Below, one piece after another: positions 58,678 to 64,000 of a stretch of 64,000 bases of DNA. The DNA is taken from NCBI GenBank assembly GCA_029027265.1, contig CP093061.1:62001-126000 (forward strand). Reading direction: 5' to 3'. The notes beneath the pieces were generated by a model. The model made no database searches, was not told where the DNA came from, and worked only from the letters and a program-made list of their open reading frames with translations. Origin of the DNA: Sulfurospirillum_A sp029027265 (GTDB taxonomy: Bacteria > Campylobacterota > Campylobacteria > Campylobacterales > Sulfurospirillaceae). How positions within the stretch are numbered: the first letter of the stretch is position 1; the number at the start of each line of letters is the position of its first letter. Made by a program: the position numbers and the translations under genes.

Positions 58678-59404
58678 GATTATTCCCTATCATTTGAAGT
58701 AGTTCTACTTCACAAAAGTGTTTATCTTTAGTGTAAAATTTTCTTTTTTTGCTCACATCATGGAATGCTGCTTTTTTGTTTACATGTAAAACACTCGAGG
58801 CATACTCTAAGATGACTGATATATCGTGACTTACAACTACTATAGTTATATGCTGATTTAGTTTTTTAAGAAGTTCATAAACCTCTTTTTGCCCAATTGT
58901 ATCTATGTTTGATGTAGGTTCATCTAAAAGAAGTATTTTGGGATGGGAGCACAAAGCACGAGCTATCATTACTCGTTGTCTTTGCCCACCTGAGAGTGAG
59001 CCTATTTTTTTATCGGCATGTTTTTCCATGCTGACTTGCTTGAGTGATGTCAATGCACACTCTATCTCCTCTTTTTTATAGCCTATAAGAGGACGCTTAT
59101 GACCAACATGCCCCATCATAACAACTTCTATAACTTTGATAGGAAAATTAGTATTTACGTTTGTATTTTGGGGAACATAACCTATTGAAGTTAGGTTTTT
59201 AGAAGAGTTTTCGTTAAAAATTTTTATTGTATTTGGTGGGGTCTTTTCAATGCCTAACATAAGTTTTAAAAGAGTACTTTTTCCACCACCATTTGGTCCA
59301 ATGATAGCTAAGAATTCTTTATCTTTTACATGTAGATTTATATCTTCTAAAATAGTATCTTTTTCATAAGAAAAGGTAAGGTTTTTTATATCTATAATAT
59401 TCAT
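58670..59404 (-). CDS. znuC: Metal ABC transporter ATP-binding protein (ZnuC/MntA-type)
   Basis: 244 residues starting at ATG 59404 (MNIIDIKNLTFSYEKDTILE). A longer reading to 59455 would run into tRNA-Ser and is not credible. Walker A IGPNGGGKST, signature SLSGGQRQR, Walker B ILLLDEPTS, H-loop VVVSHDISV. ZnuC-type C-terminus with HFCEVELLQMIGN. In operon with znuB; the Fur-family regulator gene lies upstream on the same strand beyond tRNA-Ser. TACATGTA occurs twice within the gene. Confidence 0.92.
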   Translation of the reverse strand: MNIIDIKNLTFSYEKDTILEDINLHVKDKEFLAIIGPNGGGKSTLLKLMLGIEKTPPNTIKIFNENSSKNLTSIGYVPQNTNVNTNFPIKVIEVVMMGHVGHKRPLIGYKKEEIECALTSLKQVSMEKHADKKIGSLSGGQRQRVMIARALCSHPKILLLDEPTSNIDTIGQKEVYELLKKLNQHITIVVVSHDISVILEYASSVLHVNKKAAFHDVSKKRKFYTKDKHFCEVELLQMIGNNHA

Positions 59405-59420
59405 ATTTTTCCCATTGATA

Positions 59421-59508
59421 TGGCAGACAGTGGGGGATTCGAACCCCCGGTACAATGAAGTACATCCGCGTTCCAGGCGAACAGATTAAACCACTCTCTC
59501 AACTGTCT
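59421..59508 (-). tRNA. tRNA-Ser (GGA), CCA encoded
   Basis: 88 bases. Acceptor AGACAGT / ACTGTCT, anticodon loop CCTGGAACG gives GGA (Ser), a long variable arm as expected for tRNA-Ser, T arm CGGGGGTTCGAATCCCC, CCA present. Lies between fur and znuC. TACATGTA (59508-59515) overlaps its first base. Confidence 0.96.
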
Positions 59509-59529
59509 ACATGTAAGCGTGGATTATAT

Positions 59530-59937
59530 CTATTTTGCGCTTAAACACTCTTTGCAGATTGTCTCAAAAGAGATAGTCGCACCTGAAATTTTGCTACCTG
59601 TAGAGGATTGAGCCTTTTTAATAATCTCATCCGTATTGATTATAAAATCTTCTATTTTCTCACACTTAGAACATATTAGATGTGTATGATTTTCTTTTGT
59701 TATCTCGTAGTACTCTTTTTTATTTGCAATTTTCACTTCACTTAGTATTTTTTTTTTCAACATTTCATTTATATTTCTATATATTGTTGATAACGATAGC
59801 GTAGGAAATTTTAGTTTTGTAAGTTGTTCAATGCCTTCTAAAGTAACGTGACCATGTTGTTCAAGAACATTAAGTACACACAGTCTTTGAGGTGTTGCTT
59901 TTAAAGAATGTAGTTTCAAAATATCCACATGTGACAT
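59530..59937 (-). CDS. Fur-family metalloregulator
   Basis: 135 residues. Winged helix ~1-80 (VTLEGIEQLTKLKFPTLSLS then TIYRNINEM) and dimer/metal part with HTHLICSKCEKIEDF and FETICKECLSAK: two CxxC pairs, the structural zinc site. The missing HHHDH cluster suggests a PerR or Zur-like member rather than classical Fur. Position next to znuCB favours a metal-uptake regulator. The CDS is 21 bp from the tRNA-Ser end. Confidence 0.85.
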   Translation of the reverse strand: MSHVDILKLHSLKATPQRLCVLNVLEQHGHVTLEGIEQLTKLKFPTLSLSTIYRNINEMLKKKILSEVKIANKKEYYEITKENHTHLICSKCEKIEDFIINTDEIIKKAQSSTGSKISGATISFETICKECLSAK

Positions 59938-60033
59938 AATTGTGCCTTTTTAACAACTATATTATCATAAATAGTAATTTTTTGCAACAAATTTCTTTTT
60001 TGGTTTAGATTTTTAAGAAAGGTTGGATGTATA

Positions 60034-60150
60034 TTGGAAATCCGTTTTTTGATAGTGAGAATCTGCATAGGAGTGTGTGTGATAAGAATGACAGATTTGA
60101 CATAAGTCAAAATACTCGATGTGTTAACATCTCAAAAAACGAATTTCCAA
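60034..60150. mobile_element. MITE-like element with terminal inverted repeats
   Basis: The 19-base sequence TTGGAAATCCGTTTTTTGA at 60034-60052 recurs inverted at 60132-60150 with one mismatch (ATTCG for ATCCG). The 117-bp unit has no coding frame, and its inner part includes the small inverted pair TTTGAC-ATAA-GTCAAA. This is the look of a miniature inverted-repeat element; no obvious target duplication. It lies in the 305-bp gap between the Fur-family gene and the cyuA-like pseudogene. Otherwise the gap shows nothing. Confidence 0.4.
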
Positions 60151-60591
60151 TTTACCAATCAAATCTAACTCTTCGGAGAAGATGAAAAGTTAAATTATTG
60201 ATGAAATTATATCTCTATTGAAAATGAAAAAATTGTCCTAGGTCAAGAGCCTGAATTATCATTCATTATTCCAATAATAACCTTATCTGTTATATTCATA
60301 CCATTTTGCGAAAGTTTTCCTATGTTCTTTATAGTTTTTTCTATATCATCAGCAATAATACCATCTCCACCATGAAGAAATCTTCCTTCTCGAGCTAAAA
60401 AAAAAGAGTCAAAAGCAGCATAAATAGTAGTTGAAACTTTCATTGCACAAGATGACTTTACACCATCACATATGATGCCAGATACATCTCCTAATGTATT
60501 AATGATAGAGTGCGCTACGACTTTATAACTCTCCTTATTTAGAAATGCCAAAGCCCCAGCGACCGCAGCAGAAGAGCAGATAACGCCACAA

Positions 60592-61460
60592 TATTTGGTA
60601 TCAGTAGAAGTCATTACTACTACAAACCAGCACCAATGAGTCAGGAGAATATTGAACTACTGCACAAGATAGATGAAATAGCTACTGATAACTCAGAGTA
60701 TGGTTATAGATTTATATATGAACAACTAAAAGAAGATGGCTACTATATTGGAAAACATAGAGTCTTAAAATATATGGGAATACTTGGTATCCAAGCAATA
60801 TATTTAACCAAAAAAAGACTCACAAGTCTCAAAAACCAAGAGCATAAGATTTATGAGTATCTACTAAAAAAATATTGGACTAAATTTGGAAAGAGAAAAA
60901 CTGTATATGTACCCACACCAAATGAAGTATGGAGTGGTGATATTACATATATACGTGTTAATGGAAGCTTTATGTATTTTACAGCTGTTATAGACTGGCA
61001 TAGCAAAGCAATACTGTCCTATAACATATCTAACTCTATGGATGCAACACTTGCAACTGATGTACTTGGGGAGGCATTGGTTAAATATCCTAAACCTAAA
61101 ATATTTAATAGTGACCAAGGGAGCCAATACACTAGTTATGAACATACTAAGTTACTTAAAAAATATGATATTAAAATATCTATGAATGGTAAAGGTAGAA
61201 GTATAGATAATATTGTAATTGAAAGATTTTTTAGAACATTAAAACATGGCAATATTTATATCAGTGATTATCAATCAATAAAGGAGTTAAAAGAAGGTGT
61301 AAAAAACTACATCCATAAATACAATTTTAAAAGATTTCATTCAAGTATAAACTATAAAAAACCTATGAATGTTTATCTTGAATATCTGAAAAATGTAGGT
61401 TAAAGTAACAGATGAGGATGAAATTAAATCTGTTTAAGAGTTGTCTTGATTTTTAGGGCA
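60592..61460 (+). mobile_element. IS3-family remnant, right end intact, left end deleted
   Basis: The right end, GTTGTCTTGATTTTTAGGGCA up to 61460, reads as an IS3-type terminus (ends in CA; complement TGCCCTAAAAATCAAGACAA). At the left the OrfB frame emerges straight from the cyuA-like remnant near 60592 with no inverted repeat and no OrfA gene. So the left terminus, OrfA and part of the target gene were deleted together, a usual result of IS-adjacent deletion. Confidence 0.75.
60636..61403 (+). CDS. IS3-family transposase OrfB (5'-truncated)
   Basis: 255 residues from the ATG at 60636; the same frame extends upstream with GISRSHYYYKPAP, the usual IS3 OrfB front. rve-type DDE core: Asp in WSGDITYIRV, Asp in FNSDQGSQYT, Glu in IDNIVIERFFRTL, with 35 residues between the second Asp and Glu (DD35E). 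HTH_21 at residues ~1-60 and the terminal YNFKRFHSSINYKKPMNVYL. OrfA is missing, so it cannot move on its own. Confidence 0.85.
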   Translation: MSQENIELLHKIDEIATDNSEYGYRFIYEQLKEDGYYIGKHRVLKYMGILGIQAIYLTKKRLTSLKNQEHKIYEYLLKKYWTKFGKRKTVYVPTPNEVWSGDITYIRVNGSFMYFTAVIDWHSKAILSYNISNSMDATLATDVLGEALVKYPKPKIFNSDQGSQYTSYEHTKLLKKYDIKISMNGKGRSIDNIVIERFFRTLKHGNIYISDYQSIKELKEGVKNYIHKYNFKRFHSSINYKKPMNVYLEYLKNVG

Positions 61461-62051
61461 TTATAAGTTAAGTGTAATAACTTTTGTAAAAAGTGCTTCA
61501 ATTTTGTTAAACTTAATAACTTTTGCAAGATTATATATGACTTCAATACTAAGAAGTTCTCTATCTTTTGACGGAGAGTTAAAGTCTATATCATTACAAG
61601 GACGGTCTAGTATAATTTCATTATTTTTTTCTTTGATAAATTTTCTTACTTTAACCATATCTTCTTTGTTTATATTGCTTATGACCATCAAGTCTTTTTT
61701 TGCATTACCTGCAACTATACCCATAACAACAGAAGTCTCTATCCCAACCATACCACCACTATTTGGAATTACTACACTTTTGACGTTTTTTATCATGTTA
61801 CCAGATACTTTTATGATGACTTTTTCTATCGTCTCATTTAGTACTTCTTTAGCTTTTGCAGCTACCTAAGCTAAAGCAATTGGCTCTGTACATCCTTCAG
61901 CGGGAACAACTTCTTCATCAAGTATATTAAGTATTTTTTTCTCTATATTTTTATCCATAATAGCTTCCTTTGATTTAATTGTAGTAAAAATTTCTAAATA
62001 ATTAGAGAAAAATATTGCTATACTTACATGTAAATAGTAAAAAGAGCAAAA

Positions 62052-62153
62052 ATGGACAAAAGGTATCGAAATTTTTATATTCGTTTGATTGTTGGAGGAG
62101 TTTTTTTATTAGCTATTCTTGTTAGTAGTATCCTAAGCACATTTCAGGGCTAA
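62052..62153 (+). CDS. Possible small single-helix membrane protein
   Basis: 33 residues: MDKRYRNFYIRLIVGGVFLL then AILVSSILSTFQG. Positive N-terminus and one hydrophobic helix make a plausible micro-protein. The ribosome site (AAGAG) is weak and the last 30 bases overlap the convergent gene 62122-62598 in antisense. TACATGTA lies 20 bases upstream of the ATG. Low certainty. Confidence 0.3.
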   Translation: MDKRYRNFYIRLIVGGVFLLAILVSSILSTFQG

Positions 62154-62598
62154 GTCTTATCTTTTTCTCAAATGGAGATGGTCCAAAATACTTACACTTT
62201 TCCACATATATGTTGTAACTATAATCCAAACCTAAATCATCATAAAATTTTTTTAGATTAACTAGTTTGATTCCATATAAATCTATAATTTCTAGTTTTT
62301 TATAGAGTATAGAGTTGTTATTTTCTATTAAGTGAGATGGTGCTATACCAGAGTATTTACAGAAAGCTTGAGATTGAACAAAGCCAGTGAGGTTTCTACA
62401 TGTAGAGATGATTTTTTCATACTTAAGAAGAGTTGTTCTCTTGTCTAAAAAAACAACCCTACCTCCGTCGTATTTTGCTGCTTTTACATCTTTCCAGAAT
62501 CTATAAGCATTGGATGATATACCAGAGAGTTCACAAAACTCTCTGTTTAGAACATAGTTATCTAAAAACTGGTTATTTGAGAGAGTCTCCATTCTCAT
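62122..62598 (-). CDS. Hypothetical protein
   Basis: 158 residues (or 156 from the second Met). The sequence contains two similar blocks, VLNREFCELSGISSNAYRFW and VQSQAFCKYSGIAPSHLIEN, each followed by helix and strand. This suggests an internal duplication of a small helix-turn-helix-like unit (C-x-x-SGI-(S/A)). Function unknown. Located 9 bases after the DUF3302 gene and probably co-transcribed. TACATGTA lies in it (62397-62404). Confidence 0.6.
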   Translation of the reverse strand: MRMETLSNNQFLDNYVLNREFCELSGISSNAYRFWKDVKAAKYDGGRVVFLDKRTTLLKYEKIISTCRNLTGFVQSQAFCKYSGIAPSHLIENNNSILYKKLEIIDLYGIKLVNLKKFYDDLGLDYSYNIYVEKCKYFGPSPFEKKIRLSPEMCLGYY

Positions 62599-62606
62599 AG
62601 AAATTC

Positions 62607-62903
62607 TTATTTCTCGAAACTTCCACCAAGTGAAAGGTGAATGTTTACACGATTGATAAGAAGTTGATTATTTAATTTTTCTAAATCAGTATGGTCTTTC
62701 ATCCCCCAACCAATTTTAGGTTTATAAAGAGTAGCCCAAATCCAGAGAAATGGCCATATAGCGTACAGTAAAAACAGACTTACCCATCCTGCTGTATAAA
62801 TTGTATCTCTATGAGGATGGTTTCTTTTTTTTGTTATCTCGTAAGGTATGTCGTGAATATATAAAATTGTATAAACTAATATGATTGATACCAATTTTAG
62901 CAT
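62607..62903 (-). CDS. DUF3302-family small membrane protein (YibI-like)
   Basis: 98 residues, two membrane helices. KRNHPHRDTIYTAGWVSLFL then LYAIWPFLWIWATLY is the DUF3302 signature (YibI of E. coli has KRNHPH and WPFLWIWA). In E. coli yibI is paired with yibH, a membrane-fusion protein, on the same strand; here the fusion protein gene starts divergently 128 bp away. Suggests the pair still works together in an envelope export system. Confidence 0.8.
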   Translation of the reverse strand: MLKLVSIILVYTILYIHDIPYEITKKRNHPHRDTIYTAGWVSLFLLYAIWPFLWIWATLYKPKIGWGMKDHTDLEKLNNQLLINRVNIHLSLGGSFEK

Positions 62904-63030
62904 AAACAGTGCAAGCAGCTTAATATGTCATAATTTTCCATATTTTTAATCCTTTTTGAAAAAAGTTAGTATAGCTACATATTAATAAAAATACACTATA
63001 ATATAACTATAATTATAATATGGAGAAGAT

Positions 63031-64000
63031 ATGTTTAAAAAAAATATTGTTATTGCCGTAATTGTCTCAGCTTTATTTATTGGTTGTGGTGACAAAAAAG
63101 AGGAACAAAAAACTGTACAAATAGAGGCTCCCAAAACGAGCGTAGAGGTTTATAGTATTCAAGAAGAGAAGATTCCAATATGGATTGATTTTTCTGGAAA
63201 AACAGAAGCGTACAAAGATGTAGTAGTAGTTGCTAGAGTAAAAGGAAATCTTGAGAAGAGGTTTTTTAAGCCAGGGGATTACGTAAAAAAAGGTGATAAA
63301 CTTTTTGAAATAGAAAATAGTGAATATGTAGCTATTTTAAATCAACATAAAGCAAGTAAAAAGAAAAATCAAGCATCATTAAAACTTGCTATTAGCAGTT
63401 ATGAAAGATATAAACCTTTAGTAGAGAAAGAGTTAGCTACAAAAGAGAAGTTAGACCAACTAATAGCTGAAAAAGAGCAGGTTGAAGCGCTTATAAAAGC
63501 TGATGACTCAACAATTAGACAAGCAAGAATAAATCTTGATTATACGATTGTAAAAGCAACAACTGATGGCATGATAGGCAGAAACTTGGTTGATATAGGT
63601 AATATGGTAGGCTCAAGTGCGGATAATTCAAAACTTGCTGTTATAGTCAAATCAGATCCACTATATGTTAATTTTACTCCAAGCGGGGACGATACTTCGC
63701 TGATAATTAAATATAAATCAGAATTAAAACCAAAAGTAAAAGTTTATACTCCATCAAGAACTAATGCTCAAGAGGATATTTATGAAGGGCATATAGATTT
63801 TATAGACAATAAAACAAATGAATCAACAGGAACTGTAAGCATGAGAGCGATTATAGATAATCCAAAACATACTCTTCTTCCAGGTACTTTTGTTGAAATC
63901 AAGCTTTTTATAAGTGACCAAATTCCAGTGATTGCACTAAGCCCAACGAATGTGATGGAGAATCAGTTAGGTTCTTATGTTTATATAGTAAATGAACAAA
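63031..64000 (+). CDS. RND efflux membrane-fusion lipoprotein (HlyD/AcrA type), C-terminus outside window
   Basis: 323 residues visible. Lipobox ALFIGC (lipidated Cys19). Domains in order: barrel-sandwich VVVVARVKGNLEKRFFKPGD, helical hairpin residues ~100-180 (QASLKLAISSYERYKPLVEK, ELATKEKLDQ), beta-barrel with LDYTIVKATTDGMIGRNLVD and FTPSGDDTSLI, and the membrane-proximal part KHTLLPGTFVEIKLFI. GGAGAAG ribosome site. Expected to join an RND pump (beyond the window) to an outer-membrane channel. Divergent to the DUF3302 gene. Confidence 0.88.
   Translation, partial: MFKKNIVIAVIVSALFIGCGDKKEEQKTVQIEAPKTSVEVYSIQEEKIPIWIDFSGKTEAYKDVVVVARVKGNLEKRFFKPGDYVKKGDKLFEIENSEYVAILNQHKASKKKNQASLKLAISSYERYKPLVEKELATKEKLDQLIAEKEQVEALIKADDSTIRQARINLDYTIVKATTDGMIGRNLVDIGNMVGSSADNSKLAVIVKSDPLYVNFTPSGDDTSLIIKYKSELKPKVKVYTPSRTNAQEDIYEGHIDFIDNKTNESTGTVSMRAIIDNPKHTLLPGTFVEIKLFISDQIPVIALSPTNVMENQLGSYVYIVNEQ

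Larger units (their letters stand above)
60243..61958 (-). pseudogene. cyuA: Broken UPF0597/L-cysteine desulfidase (CyuA-type) gene
   Basis: ATG at 61958 starts MDKNIEKKILNILDEEVVPA then EGCTEPIALA, stop, VAAKAKEVLNETI: the codon for the family's Tyr (ALAYVAAKA) is TAG at 61866-61868. The frame continues to 61461 (ALFTKVITLN). The 3' part at 60614-60243 resumes with CGVICSSAAVAGALAF ... ICDGVKSSCAMKVSTTIYAA and ends MNITDKVIIGIMNDNSGS. Between them lies an IS3-type remnant, and roughly 100 central codons of a normal member are missing. Intact enzyme would degrade L-cysteine to pyruvate, sulfide and ammonia. Three lesions. Confidence 0.8.

Noticed and set aside
59405..59455. Longer start of the metal ATPase gene
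   Set aside because: It would lie inside the tRNA-Ser gene; the ATG at 59404 gives the normal family start.
61504..61869. 121-codon plus-strand frame over the cyuA-like remnant
   Set aside because: Mirror of the minus-strand coding sequence with the family motifs; no ribosome site.

Overview
The window is AT-rich DNA from a sulfur-oxidising Campylobacterota (epsilonproteobacterium), most likely Sulfurimonas or a close relative. The reasons are a soxCDYZ cluster, a polysulfide-reductase-type psrABC operon, a DUF3373 outer-membrane protein, ThyX instead of ThyA, sigma54-type control of hook genes, and a replication origin split on either side of dnaA. The genus is inferred from gene content; no 16S comparison was possible.

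Layout. 1-5.9 kb: a TRAP transporter (dctPQM plus the start of a second binding protein) with its own two-component system. 5.7-9.3 kb: a shortened YqaE-like protein, a cytochrome c with a haem-binding domain, a frameshifted MOSC gene and a DUF302 lipoprotein. 9.3-15.95 kb: soxZ, soxY, soxD, soxC, a divergent Mrp ATPase, a DUF3373 porin-like protein and a small haem-less cytochrome-like protein. 16.1-21.5 kb: an rRNA operon on the minus strand (16S, tRNA-Ile, 23S, 5S). 21.7-29 kb: a candidate small RNA, a BI-1 protein, a ThiD2-like protein, a second haem-less paralogue, a triple-rhodanese lipoprotein and psrABC. 29.4-38.2 kb: housekeeping genes (bioC-like, secG, frr, pyrE, an MFS transporter, fliL, lemA, typA). 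38.3-44.9 kb: a sigma54-type flagellar operon (fliK, flgD and two hook-type proteins). 44.9-54.2 kb: thyX, ruvC, oriC, dnaA, dnaN, gyrB, a degenerate GGDEF/EAL protein, queF, an HD protein and the SRP RNA. 54.2-64 kb: a sensor kinase, a metal ABC transporter with a Fur-family regulator and tRNA-Ser, then a decayed stretch (a MITE-like repeat, a cyuA-type pseudogene carrying an IS3 remnant), and the start of an efflux membrane fusion protein.

How the genes work together. SoxYZ carries the sulfur substrate on a C-terminal cysteine and SoxCD oxidises the bound sulfane sulfur. SoxA, SoxX and SoxB are not in this window, as expected for a split sox locus. PsrABC and the triple rhodanese handle polysulfide or sulfane sulfur at the outer face of the inner membrane.

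The most unusual features are four. The palindrome TACATGTA occurs 26 times (about ten times expectation), twice as pairs exactly 21 bp apart. A closely similar two-hairpin leader precedes two unrelated genes, dctP and typA. The thyX promoter lies inside the flgE terminator. Several genes have been caught in the act of decay: MOSC, the YqaE-like gene, the cyuA-like gene and an outer-membrane protein tail.
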